Assembly: GCF_003233845.1 (NCBI RefSeq)
Contig: NZ_QKRB01000028.1
Coordinates: 62,001-126,000 of the forward strand
Direction: 5' to 3'
Length of the DNA: 64,000 nucleotides
From: Paenibacillus sambharensis
GTDB lineage: Bacteria > Bacillota > Bacilli > Paenibacillales > Paenibacillaceae
This document shows positions 53,291 to 61,088 of this stretch, piece by piece (position 1 is the stretch's first letter; each line of letters starts with the position of its first letter). The notes under the pieces were generated by a model that ran no database searches, was not told the origin of the DNA, and saw only the letters and a list, made by a program, of their open reading frames with translations. A program made the translations under genes and the position numbers.

Positions 53291-53305
53291 ATGATATCGT
53301 TTACA
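53291..53305 (+). promoter_or_regulatory. cre-like site (CcpA operator candidate)
   Basis: ATGATATCGTTTACA fits 14 of 15 positions of WTGNAANCGNWNNCW. It lies in the leader just before the AAGGAGG of the arabinanase gene. The secreted arabinanase at 27.2 kb has a similar site. Confidence 0.5.
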
Positions 53306-53323
53306 TTAAGGAGGCTTTCCCTA

Positions 53324-54658
53324 ATGGCTTCATTCGAGAATTGTCCATTGAAGTTTCCCGCTGAACCGCCGGCACAACCGCTGAAACCGGTATTCAAGGA
53401 AAATGAGAAACCGGCCGAGCCGGAGAAGTACAGCCTGTGGGGCTCGCACGACCCCGCTATCTACCGTGATCCGGTAAGCGGCAGCTATTATACGTATTGT
53501 ACTGGCGCAATCGCCAGACGCTCCCCCGATCTCATTACCTGGGAGACGATCGGCAAAGTTGTGGAGGCACCCCCTAAGGAGTCATCGGAATGGGTTGGAG
53601 ATGAGGGGATTTGGGCCCCTGATATCATCAAGGTGGGAGACGAGTATCGCCTATACTGCTCCAATTCTACTTGGGGAGTCAGACAATCCGCTATCTTCCT
53701 TGCTGTCTCCGACAGCCCGGAAGGTCCTTTTATCCCCAGAGGAGTTGTATTGAAGACCAGCCATGAATCCTCTGTAAATGCGATTGATGCCAATCTGGTC
53801 ATCGACGAGGAGACCGGTCAGCAGTACATGGCCTACGGTTCTTTCTGGGGCGGGATGCATATTCTCAAGCTTGATGCAGAGACCGGCCTGGCGGCAGAAG
53901 AAGGCATCGGAACCTGTATCGCACGCAGACCGCAGTGGCTGGATGGCGCTATTGAAGGCCCATATATCCGCTTTAACCCAGACACAGGCTATTACTATCT
54001 GTTCGTATCCTATGGATCACTTAAGAGTGATTATAATATCCGTGTGGGCAGAAGCCGGTCGGTGACCGGTCCGTATCTGGACCCTAATGGAAGGGATTTA
54101 ACGGATCTGGAGGACTACAAGAACGAGATTGGCTACATGATCGCCTGCGGGTTCCAATACGGCGACGGGCAGGGCTACATGGGTCCTGGGCACAATTCGG
54201 TACTGCGCGACTCGGACAACCAGTGGTACCTGGCCTGCCATATCCGGGAGCATAACCATAAGGAACCACAGATCGCCACAATGCACATCTATAAGATGTT
54301 CTGGACGCCTGACGGCTGGCCGGCCCTTAATCCGGAGCCTTATGCCGGCGAACAAACGCAGTCTATTGACAGGGAGTGGCTTGTAGGGGACTACGAACGG
54401 ATCAAGCTGGCTCCTGCTGTGCCACAGGGAGTCCTGAATTCCGTTCCCATGACTCTGCGGGACAACGGCGAGTTTGAATGCTGCTCGGTAAAGGGTGAAT
54501 GGACGTACGTTGACGGCAACACAATCTCGATTTCGTACGGGAATGTAGTGGAAACGCTGATCGTAACGCCAGCCTGGGATTGGCAGGTGGGCGAGCCCAC
54601 TATTGCATTTACGGGCAAGGACCAATTCGGCGTAGCTGTGTGGGGCAAGAAAGTCTAA
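53324..54658 (+). CDS. Cytoplasmic GH43 arabinanase
   Basis: A 444-residue GH43 enzyme without signal peptide. Catalytic base Asp in WGSHDPAIYRDPVSG; further propeller motifs GIWAPDIIKVGDEYRLY, VNAIDANLVIDEETGQQYMA, AIEGPYIRFNPDTGYYYLF (with the likely general acid Glu) and MGPGHNSVLRDSDNQWYLA. The C-terminal beta domain (GDYERIKLAP to VAVWGKKV) is shared with the secreted arabinanase at 27.2 kb. It would trim imported arabino-oligosaccharides. AAGGAGG precedes the ATG at 53324; the frame is open from 53291. A long dyad and a cre-like site stand upstream. Confidence 0.88.
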   Translation: MASFENCPLKFPAEPPAQPLKPVFKENEKPAEPEKYSLWGSHDPAIYRDPVSGSYYTYCTGAIARRSPDLITWETIGKVVEAPPKESSEWVGDEGIWAPDIIKVGDEYRLYCSNSTWGVRQSAIFLAVSDSPEGPFIPRGVVLKTSHESSVNAIDANLVIDEETGQQYMAYGSFWGGMHILKLDAETGLAAEEGIGTCIARRPQWLDGAIEGPYIRFNPDTGYYYLFVSYGSLKSDYNIRVGRSRSVTGPYLDPNGRDLTDLEDYKNEIGYMIACGFQYGDGQGYMGPGHNSVLRDSDNQWYLACHIREHNHKEPQIATMHIYKMFWTPDGWPALNPEPYAGEQTQSIDREWLVGDYERIKLAPAVPQGVLNSVPMTLRDNGEFECCSVKGEWTYVDGNTISISYGNVVETLIVTPAWDWQVGEPTIAFTGKDQFGVAVWGKKV

Positions 54659-54676
54659 AATTGTGAACTGAAGAGC

Positions 54677-54717
54677 AGCCAGGTCTTACCCAAGCAGCGG
54701 GGAGGACCTGGCTTTTA
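54677..54717 (+). terminator. Rho-independent terminator
   Basis: Nine-base perfect stem AGCCAGGTC / GACCTGGCT with a 19-base loop, followed by TTTT. It ends the arabinanase gene. Confidence 0.85.
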
Positions 54718-54734
54718 CTAAGGAGTGAAAACAG

Positions 54735-55193
54735 ATGATTAACCTGATTAACCATCGGGACGAACAGACAGCAGCAGAGCTGCTGGCACTGCAGATGGCC
54801 TCTTATCAAGTAGAAGCCGATATTATCGGCTATAACGATTTGCCCCCACTGCGTGAGAACATAAGAGACATTATGGAATCGAAGGAAATCTACTTAGGCT
54901 GCAGCAAGGAGGGCCGGTTGGCCGGTGCGGCCGCATTTGAGATTGAGAAGGTAACCCTGACGGTCTGCAAGATGATGGTGCATCCTCAGTATTTCAATCA
55001 GGGTATTGCCAGCAGGCTCATGGAGGCGATTGTTGAACAGGGAAGACAGGTAATGAATATAGCCGTTTCCACGGGAGCCGCCAATGAGCCCGCCATCCGG
55101 CTGTACCGCAAGCATGGATTCGAGGAGTCGGGGAAGACGGTTATAGACGACAAGCTTACCATTATTCATTTGATTAAAGTAATTAATACTTAA
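54735..55193 (+). CDS. GNAT family N-acetyltransferase
   Basis: A 152-residue GNAT. The acetyl-CoA loop is PQYFNQGIASRLMEAI and motif B is GAANEPAIRLYRKHGFEE. The beta-4 strand LTVCKMMVHPQYF fits the family. AAGGAGTGAAAACAG precedes the ATG. The substrate is unknown; it stands alone between the arabinanase terminator and a convergent gene pair. Confidence 0.8.
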   Translation: MINLINHRDEQTAAELLALQMASYQVEADIIGYNDLPPLRENIRDIMESKEIYLGCSKEGRLAGAAAFEIEKVTLTVCKMMVHPQYFNQGIASRLMEAIVEQGRQVMNIAVSTGAANEPAIRLYRKHGFEESGKTVIDDKLTIIHLIKVINT

Positions 55194-55210
55194 TGTTATT
55201 AATAAGTTGA

Positions 55211-55438
55211 TTACCATTGTCTTCGTTCGAACAGAGCAACAATCAGGGAGAATCCGCAGACAACACTTGTATAATCGAAGGCTAATGGGATGAACATAAA
55301 GTATTGTACGACAGCTATGAGCAGGGTTGGAATTGTTACCGCCATCAGAATGGTATGGTTAATTCTAACCCTTTTCAAGTTGACCAGCAGGAAGGCGATA
55401 TACACCTAAAACAGCGTTAATGGCATCAGGCACACCAT
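55211..55438 (-). pseudogene. Small membrane protein gene remnant with frameshift
   Basis: From a GTG at 55405 a 64-residue frame encodes two hydrophobic helices (VYIAFLLVN and the pair VTIPTLLIAVVQYFMFIPLA / VVCGFSLIVALFE) and ends ERRQW. Directly upstream a different frame reads FNGVPDAINAVLGVY, which would join it as GVYIAFLLVN if one base were restored. So the gene appears to have lost a base near 55394-55398. It abuts the 3' end of the serine hydrolase gene. The family is not recognised; a small intact protein starting at the GTG is the alternative. Confidence 0.35.
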
Positions 55439-55442
55439 TGAA

Positions 55443-56927
55443 CTAAAGTTCAAGCTTTCGGATGCTTAGAAGGAGCAATACGGCTTTTGCTGCTCCGACC
55501 GTGAGCAGAATGACAGGTATAACAAACATGAAATGGCCAATGCCGACTAAGAAAACAAATATCACGGACCATGGCACTAACAGCTTCGGGACAAGCAGCA
55601 GAATAATAAGCGGGATCACAATATTCAACAGCAGGACTTCCAACGCATGCATAATAAGCTTCAATCTCGTCGTTGTGAGTCTGGATCTCCATGTGATAAG
55701 CGTGTAGACAGAACGAGCTGTATAAGCTAATGCAATCAATACAATTATTCCGATGACCAGGTACGTCTGATCAGGATCAGCTATATCTACCATGGGCTCA
55801 TTGCCGTGAAGAATACGGCTTACTCCTTCCATTAACTGATCGTAAGAATCGATATGAAAGAAGTCTATTGAATTAGTGAGCAGCACTATTCCATAATCGC
55901 CTTCCAGAACTATCTTCGAATAGGTGTTTTCAGTAGATCCGTCGTGATAGATCCTGTTATTGTTGACGGTCCATCCCATGGCATAGAAATTGTCGCCCCA
56001 CATGGGAGCAGCTGGACGGTGCATCAGCTCCGCACTTTGCTCCGATACGACGGAAACGCCCCTGAAATCCCCCTTGTTCAGTTGAGCTATCATATAGTTA
56101 GTCATATCTTCCACACTTGAAATCAAATAGCCGGACGGAACTGTGCCCTGATGTTCAGCCTGCCGCGTAGGGAGCATGAAGCCAAAGACGGGCTGATAAC
56201 CAGCTGCCAAAAGGTTCGTTACATCATCTGGAGAACCGAAGCTGTTATTCATATGAAGCGGGATGAAGATGTGCTTGTTTATGTACTCCTTATAGCTCAT
56301 GCCGGATGCGGACTCGATAATACCGCCGAGAATATCATAGTTTAGATTCGAATACTGAAAGACAGACCCTACAGGTTCGGTAAGCCTGGTCCCGCCAAGA
56401 CTCCGAAGGTGCTGTTCGATGGGTTGGTTTCCCTTTGTCAGCGACTTTTGTCCGTCATAGGTAGAGAGACCGCTGGTCTGATGAAGAAGATGTTTCACCA
56501 GTAGTTTGCTGGATGCAGCCTCATCCGCCAACCGGAACCATGGTAAGTACTGCTGCACAGGGGCTTCCAGGTCAATCCTGCCTTGGTCGGCCAATTGCAT
56601 AACAGCCAGCGCGGTGAAGGATTTGCTCACGGAGCCGATCACAAAGGAAGTCTGCGGTGTAACCGGTGTTTTATCCGGACCTGCATAGCCATATCCTTGC
56701 TGATAGAGTAGCTGATCTCCTTTGACGATACCTAGAGCAGCGCCGGGGATATGAAGCTTTTGCATGGCAGAAACGATGAAATTGTCGATCGTGTCTGTGT
56801 CGATGTCTGGACGTTCAGCATCTGCACTTGAAGGGGCACTTAAGCCCAACGCAGCTGCCATGCAGATCAAGATTAGTTTCATTCCAAATGCAGATTGCTT
56901 AAAAGGAGTCTTCATGTTTGCGATCAC
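55443..56927 (-). CDS. Serine hydrolase (beta-lactamase/penicillin-binding fold) with membrane domain
   Basis: A 494-residue exported enzyme. Signal peptide (LILICMAAALGLSAPSSADA), then a class C beta-lactamase-like domain: SxxK motif in VIGSVSKSFTALAVMQLAD, YxN motif YSNLNYDILGG and a later HDGSTENTYSK region replacing KTG. The last 110 residues carry four hydrophobic helices (YLVIGIIVLIALAYTARSV, LLNIVIPLIILLLVP, WSVIFVFLVGIGHFMFVIPV), tethering it to the membrane. Family members act as D-amino-acid peptidases or esterases on the wall. The GTG start at 56927 is five bases after AAAAGG; ATG 56915 is the alternative. Confidence 0.82.
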   Translation of the reverse strand: MIANMKTPFKQSAFGMKLILICMAAALGLSAPSSADAERPDIDTDTIDNFIVSAMQKLHIPGAALGIVKGDQLLYQQGYGYAGPDKTPVTPQTSFVIGSVSKSFTALAVMQLADQGRIDLEAPVQQYLPWFRLADEAASSKLLVKHLLHQTSGLSTYDGQKSLTKGNQPIEQHLRSLGGTRLTEPVGSVFQYSNLNYDILGGIIESASGMSYKEYINKHIFIPLHMNNSFGSPDDVTNLLAAGYQPVFGFMLPTRQAEHQGTVPSGYLISSVEDMTNYMIAQLNKGDFRGVSVVSEQSAELMHRPAAPMWGDNFYAMGWTVNNNRIYHDGSTENTYSKIVLEGDYGIVLLTNSIDFFHIDSYDQLMEGVSRILHGNEPMVDIADPDQTYLVIGIIVLIALAYTARSVYTLITWRSRLTTTRLKLIMHALEVLLLNIVIPLIILLLVPKLLVPWSVIFVFLVGIGHFMFVIPVILLTVGAAKAVLLLLSIRKLEL

Positions 56928-57128
56928 TTAACCTTTTCATTTAGATTCTTATTGGAGTTGAGCTGGATTTCTCCTTAGCTGCTTCCTATAAGGCTGGTAG
57001 GCTCAGTATAGCTGTTGAATATGACTCCACGGTGACTAGGATGGTGACAATACTGTCACCTGGCCTTCTGTATATTCAGGAATAATCCATCCTTTTCAGG
57101 ATTGCTGCATTTCCAATTCATAATAGTT

Positions 57129-57158
57129 TTGCTATAGTAGCGTTAAACCGTTTATAAT
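57129..57158 (+). promoter_or_regulatory. Candidate promoter of the ferredoxin-NADP reductase gene
   Basis: TTGCTA at 57129-57134 and a perfect TATAAT at 57153-57158, spaced 18 bp, immediately followed by a Fur-box-like sequence. The intergenic stretch 56928-57128 holds nothing else recognisable. Confidence 0.55.
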
Positions 57159-57177
57159 GATATTGATTATCAATATC
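57159..57177 (+). promoter_or_regulatory. Fur box
   Basis: GATATTGATTATCAATATC matches 17 of 19 positions of the classical Fur box GATAATGATTATCATTATC, and the two differences are symmetric. It starts at the base after the -10 box, so iron-loaded Fur would block transcription. Confidence 0.8.
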
Positions 57178-57243
57178 ACTTTAATTGACAGAGCAGATGG
57201 ACATACAGGAGTGGTCTGCTTCCATGCAGAGGGGAGAATGAAT

Positions 57244-58299
57244 ATGATCGAACAAAACATGGATTTGTACGACGTAACCATTATAGGAGGAGGGCCTGCC
57301 GGACTGTTCTCGGCCTTCTACAGCGGGCTGCGGGAGATGCGGACGAAGCTGATTGAGTATCAGCCGGTGCTGGGCGGCAAAGTCCATGTCTATCCGGAAA
57401 AAATGATCTGGGATGTCGGCGGGCTGACGCCGACGCTTGGCTCCAAGCTTATTGATCAGCTGGTTGAGCAGGGATTAACATTTGATCCAACGGTGGTGCT
57501 TAATCAGCGCGTAGCCTCAATTGAACAGGAGGAGTCGGGTGTGTTCGTCCTGCATACCGCAACAGGGGAGAAGCATTATACCAAAACAGTCATACTGGCG
57601 GTGGGCGGCGGTATTCTTGAGCCGCAACGAATTGATTTGGAAGGGGCCGAGAAGTTTGAAGTGAGCAACCTTCACTATGTGGTCAAATCGTTGAAGCGGT
57701 TCAAGGATAAGACGGTCATTATTTCGGGCGGGGGGAACTCGGCTGTAGACTGGGCGAACGAGCTGGAGCCAATCGCCGCCAAAGTATACCTCACCTACAG
57801 GAAAGACGCACTTAATGGCCATGAAGCACAGGTCAAGCAGCTGATGAACAGCTCGGTGACATGCTTCTTTCATTCGACGATTACCAAATTGATCGCATCA
57901 CAAACACAGGAATGTATAGAACGTGTTGTGCTTACCAACCACCTGACCGGTGAAATTCTGGAACTGCCCGTTGATGAGGTGATCATTAACCATGGCTACG
58001 AACGGGACGGGACATTGCTGGAGAACAGCAAAGTAAAGCCCGAACTGAAGGACGGGTATTATATTGATGGGCAGCCGACGAGTGCGAGCTCCGTTCCAGG
58101 CATCTATGCGGCAGGAGATATTCTTACACATGAGGGCAAGCTGCATCTGATCGCAGGCGCCTTCCAGGATGCTGCTAATGCGGTAAATCAGGCGAAGCTG
58201 TATATCCAGCCCGAAGCGCATAAAGGCGGCATGGTCTCTTCCCATAACGATATATTCAGCAGCCGCAACCGGGAATTAATCAAGCAGATGATCAAGTAG
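57244..58299 (+). CDS. Ferredoxin-NADP reductase (YumC-type, TrxB-like)
   Basis: A 351-residue FAD flavoprotein that transfers electrons from NADPH to ferredoxin or flavodoxin. It has the thioredoxin-reductase fold (FAD motif TIIGGGPAGLFSAFYSGLRE, second dinucleotide motif VIISGGGNSAVDWA, and GIYAAGDILTHEGKLHLIAGAFQDA) but lacks the redox CxxC, as expected for YumC-type reductases. The ATG at 57244 is seven bases after AGAGGGGAG; the frame is open from 57157. A Fur box overlaps its promoter, so it is probably induced under iron limitation, when electron supply for iron release would be needed. Confidence 0.88.
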   Translation: MIEQNMDLYDVTIIGGGPAGLFSAFYSGLREMRTKLIEYQPVLGGKVHVYPEKMIWDVGGLTPTLGSKLIDQLVEQGLTFDPTVVLNQRVASIEQEESGVFVLHTATGEKHYTKTVILAVGGGILEPQRIDLEGAEKFEVSNLHYVVKSLKRFKDKTVIISGGGNSAVDWANELEPIAAKVYLTYRKDALNGHEAQVKQLMNSSVTCFFHSTITKLIASQTQECIERVVLTNHLTGEILELPVDEVIINHGYERDGTLLENSKVKPELKDGYYIDGQPTSASSVPGIYAAGDILTHEGKLHLIAGAFQDAANAVNQAKLYIQPEAHKGGMVSSHNDIFSSRNRELIKQMIK

Positions 58300-58336
58300 T
58301 CCGGCGGCCCATTTGACGTCCGGGCAGACTCCGCTC

Positions 58337-58441
58337 ATGTCTGAGCTGCTTGAGCTGCCGGGGCGGGTATCCAGCCAGCCGGACGGCATATCGATGGCTA
58401 ATCCGAATATTGAGAAACTGTTGGAATTGCACCGAATATAA
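58337..58441 (+). pseudogene. Possible remnant of an iron/heme-binding lipoprotein gene
   Basis: Thirty-four codons read MSELLELPGRVSSQPDG and MANPNIEKLLELHRI before a stop. The wording resembles the segment of siderophore- or heme-binding proteins in which a G-x-x-x-x-PN-x-E-x-I-x-x-L-x-PD run occurs. No ribosome-binding site is visible and both ends are missing. If right, it is the leftover of an iron-uptake gene once placed after the Fur-controlled reductase. Speculative. Confidence 0.2.
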
Positions 58442-58487
58442 TCATCATGTTTGCGGGACAATAGGAGAACTACAGCGATGAAATAGT

Positions 58488-58515
58488 AAAAAGGCCTTCC
58501 AGGAAGGCCTTTTTT
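58488..58515. terminator. Bidirectional terminator
   Basis: Perfect 13-bp stem AAAAAGGCCTTCC / GGAAGGCCTTTTT around a single A. It serves the reductase gene on one side and the YjcZ-like gene on the other. Confidence 0.9.
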
Positions 58516-58535
58516 ACCATGCGTGCACAACCTCA

Positions 58536-58634
58536 TTAGATGAGAATTGTACGAGTGATAATAACAAGGAGGATAAACAACACAAGAATAGTTCCTGTGC
58601 TGGTCCAGAAGCCTGCAGCTCCAACTGCTGTCAT
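58536..58634 (-). CDS. YjcZ-like sporulation mini-protein
   Basis: A 32-residue peptide, TAVGAAGFWTSTGTILVLF followed by ILLVIITRTILI, with a single hydrophobic helix. The small Gly/Ala-rich start leading into LVLFILLVII is the hallmark of the YjcZ family of sporulation-associated micro-proteins. GGAGGTGG stands eight bases before the ATG. On the same strand, CATACTATA (58674-58666) upstream matches the CATANNNTA -10 of SigK-type promoters, though no good -35 is seen. Confidence 0.75.
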   Translation of the reverse strand: MTAVGAAGFWTSTGTILVLFILLVIITRTILI

Positions 58635-58730
58635 GGTGATCCACCTCCTATCGCGCTTAATGCTATATAGTATGTCGGACAGCTAACGAACGACTAGACA
58701 CTTTGGCATTCAATTTTCGCGGGTTCACAC

Positions 58731-58771
58731 AAAAAAAGCTGATCGCCTTGTGCCTGCGATCAGCTTTTTTT
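58731..58771 (-). terminator. Terminator of the flgB-like gene
   Basis: Perfect 16-bp stem made of AAAAAAAGCTGATCGC and its complement with a nine-base loop; T-rich on both strands. It lies directly after the flgB-like gene. Confidence 0.9.
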
Positions 58772-58793
58772 ATTTATCAATGGCTGTGTGTTG

Positions 58794-59186
58794 TTATCTT
58801 AGATCCTTCAGGAGATTGCTCATCTTGGTGTACTGTCCGCTAACCCGTTCAATCGTGTAGTTGTAGAGAAGCTGATTCTTAGCCAAACGGGACATCTCGG
58901 CATCAATATCAACGTTGTTGCCGTTGTTATTCATGGTCTTGTTCCGGGATTCAACGACTTTAATTGATTCATCCGTCTGTAAGGGCAGATGTCTGTCATG
59001 TGTGCGTTTGAGTGAAACATCGGATGGCTGACGGCCGAGAATCCGGTCCAATTCATCCTGAAACGCGACATGGGTCGCCTTGTAATGGGGCGTATCGGCA
59101 TTGGAGATATTGTTGGTGATCAGTTCATGCTGCTTGGTGAGAACCTTCAGAAGCTTCTGATGTTTGGAGTTAGTAAAGTCAATCAC
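58794..59186 (-). CDS. flgB: FlgB-like flagellar basal-body rod protein (orphan)
   Basis: A 130-residue proximal rod protein. The N-terminal LITNNISNADTPHYKATHVA is the conserved rod/hook signature (NxANxxTPxYK), and the C-terminal VDIDAEMSRLAKNQLLYNYT is the FlgB-type ending. FlgB is usually the first gene of the large fla/che operon; here no FlgC, FliE or other flagellar gene is adjacent. It may be a second copy. GTG start with CAGGAGG. Its promoter (AAGACA, 17 bp, TATAAT) is overlapped by a Spo0A-box-like TTGTCGAAT, suggesting shut-off at the onset of sporulation. Confidence 0.85.
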   Translation of the reverse strand: MIDFTNSKHQKLLKVLTKQHELITNNISNADTPHYKATHVAFQDELDRILGRQPSDVSLKRTHDRHLPLQTDESIKVVESRNKTMNNNGNNVDIDAEMSRLAKNQLLYNYTIERVSGQYTKMSNLLKDLR

Positions 59187-59220
59187 TGCCGTGCCTCCTG
59201 TATGAGCGGTTGATGCTTCT

Positions 59221-59249
59221 ATTATAACTTAATAATCATGGATTGTCTT
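59221..59249 (-). promoter_or_regulatory. Candidate SigA promoter of flgB
   Basis: On the minus strand: AAGACA (59249-59244), 17-bp spacer, perfect TATAAT (59226-59221). Overlaps a candidate 0A box. Confidence 0.6.
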
Positions 59250-59256
59250 GTCGAAT
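59248..59256 (+). promoter_or_regulatory. Spo0A box candidate at flgB promoter
   Basis: TTGTCGAAT contains the 0A-box core TGTCGAA. It overlaps the edge of the flgB -35 hexamer, a repressing position. Confidence 0.55.
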
Positions 59257-59325
59257 TATCGAGGTTTGTGCAGAATTAATAGCATTCATGTCAAATGACG
59301 GGGCAGCAGCTTACTGGACTGTCTT

Positions 59326-60867
59326 CTAATTTATTCTTGTGTGCGAATAGTATAGGGATTCGTATGCAGATGCTTCGAGTTCAAGATCAGGCAGCGGCAG
59401 CTCACGGATGTTATTCTTCAATTTATTAATCAGTAAGGGATTGTTAGCAAGCAGCTTAATTCGCTGAGCCAGGTGGCGGGCGTCGGCGGTACGGAAGGTA
59501 TAGCCATTCAATCCGTCAACAATTTTTTCTGCCATGCCGCCGATATTAGAGCTTAATACTGGCACATGTGAAGCCAGTGCTTCATGTAAGGCCAATGGAT
59601 GATTCTCATACCAGATGGACGGAACGACTGCAATGTCAGCCTCTTGATACAGGGAGGGCAGTTCTGCTTCTGTATACGTTCCTCGAAACAGAATACGCTT
59701 ATCCTTGCGCGCCGCACGGTGCAGCAAAGCGGTGTATTCCGGTGAACCGGATCCGTAAATGAGCAGCTTGATCCGTTTCGAAGGAACGAATGACATTGCT
59801 TTAATAAGCACATGCACGCCTTTGTGTTCATTTAGAGATCCGCCGTACAGCAGGGTTAACGAGCTGTTCTTATGGTATTGTCTCTCGTTAGGGACAAGTG
59901 TCTCATGACGCATCCCATGGTGAATCACCTCAATCGGCAGAGAAGGGATAACATGCTTGATGAATGATGCCAGGAAGGCGGATGGGGCCAGTATATGCCG
60001 TGCGGCCAGCAAAAGTGGTGTTACAGCTTGGAGCCGTTCTGCGGCATCCGGGATCTGGCAGTGAGCCAGACAGGACAAGCCGCCTTCGGGACCAGCGCAA
60101 AGCTGACGATTAGAATGAAGCAAAATAGACTTCGGGCATACCGTCCAGAAATCTGTCAGTGTGAGTACATAGGGTATACCAAGACGCAGTGCCGACTGCA
60201 TAAAGGCTATACCGCGCATGGGATGTGCAATGTGTATAATGCTCGGCTGCTCACGTGTCAAGATGTCATCAGCAAACATAGATAATAAGGAATCATCAGC
60301 TGTGACAGGCGGGGGAGTATCCCCTTGAAGCTGCCGATAGGCGATGACTGGGATGCCTTCATACTCATATTCCTGGCTTACGATATCCGGATTATGGGAA
60401 GGCAGGTCAGCAGATAAGGTGCTGCTGTAAGTCACAACCTTTACTCGGTGCCCGAGCTTCTGTGCGGCTCGTGCCAGGTTAAGAACAAATTTCTCTGTGC
60501 CAGTATAGGATTCCGGGTAGAATGTATGCACAATGTAGAGAACATTTAACGGGAGGCGGGAACCAGGCTGCGCTCGAGTGTCTGACGGGAGCTTGTAATG
60601 GCTCACTTCAGGAAGTGACAAGGGAGGAGGCTGTATGACCGGATTTGCGCCTGGTCGCTTTTTGTGTTTCCGGTATACTCGACGTTTGCCTAATCGCGGT
60701 TTAATTATCAGGCTCGCTTTACCAGCCTTGCCTTTCGATGTTCGTCTGGCTGCCTGACGTTTTCTGTTAGCTGTAAGCCGCTTCTTGCTCTTCAGCAGAC
60801 GGCGGGTATAGAAGGGTCGTGTCTTCTTCTTGCCTGTTGCCCGGCTTAATTGCTTACTTGCCTTCAA
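59326..60867 (-). CDS. GT4-family glycosyltransferase with basic N-terminal tail, likely spore-coat related
   Basis: A 513-residue protein. Residues 1-75 are extremely basic (KKKTRPFYTRRLLKSKKR, then more Lys/Arg blocks). From about residue 105 comes a GT-B glycosyltransferase: VLYIVHTFYPESYTGTEKFV (donor/acceptor N-lobe start) and, in the C-lobe, LLYGGSLNEHKGVHVLIKAM, IYGSGSPEYTALL and the GT4 E-x7-E region PSIWYENHPLALHEALAS. TTG start seven bases after GAGGAGGTG. A minus-strand CATATGATA upstream matches a SigK -10, pointing to mother-cell expression. Divergent from a Cys/His-rich coat-like gene. The basic tail may hold it on coat proteins. Confidence 0.82.
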   Translation of the reverse strand: MKASKQLSRATGKKKTRPFYTRRLLKSKKRLTANRKRQAARRTSKGKAGKASLIIKPRLGKRRVYRKHKKRPGANPVIQPPPLSLPEVSHYKLPSDTRAQPGSRLPLNVLYIVHTFYPESYTGTEKFVLNLARAAQKLGHRVKVVTYSSTLSADLPSHNPDIVSQEYEYEGIPVIAYRQLQGDTPPPVTADDSLLSMFADDILTREQPSIIHIAHPMRGIAFMQSALRLGIPYVLTLTDFWTVCPKSILLHSNRQLCAGPEGGLSCLAHCQIPDAAERLQAVTPLLLAARHILAPSAFLASFIKHVIPSLPIEVIHHGMRHETLVPNERQYHKNSSLTLLYGGSLNEHKGVHVLIKAMSFVPSKRIKLLIYGSGSPEYTALLHRAARKDKRILFRGTYTEAELPSLYQEADIAVVPSIWYENHPLALHEALASHVPVLSSNIGGMAEKIVDGLNGYTFRTADARHLAQRIKLLANNPLLINKLKNNIRELPLPDLELEASAYESLYYSHTRIN

Positions 60868-60915
60868 GCTCTTACACCTCCTCTATGGCTGCGGTCCTCG
60901 TGTTATACACTGGGT

Positions 60916-60942
60916 TATCATATGTCTATCCTGATCTGTTGT
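60916..60942 (-). promoter_or_regulatory. Candidate SigK promoter of the glycosyltransferase gene
   Basis: Minus strand: ACA at 60942-60940, about 15 bp, then CATATGATA (60924-60916), a perfect CATANNNTA. About 45 bases of leader follow to the TTG start. On the plus strand CATATATT at 61048 could serve the coat-like gene, but has no clear -35. Confidence 0.5.
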
Positions 60943-61088
60943 CGCGGGCGGGTGTCGGAGAATGCTGACGATTGAGGGACGAGAGACAAGGCACTTACGC
61001 CAATTTCTTGACAGTAGGTCTTGGCCGTTTCGGCTTTGTCCCATGTACATATATTGGAAGTGTAACTTATACGAGGAGGTCGAGATCG

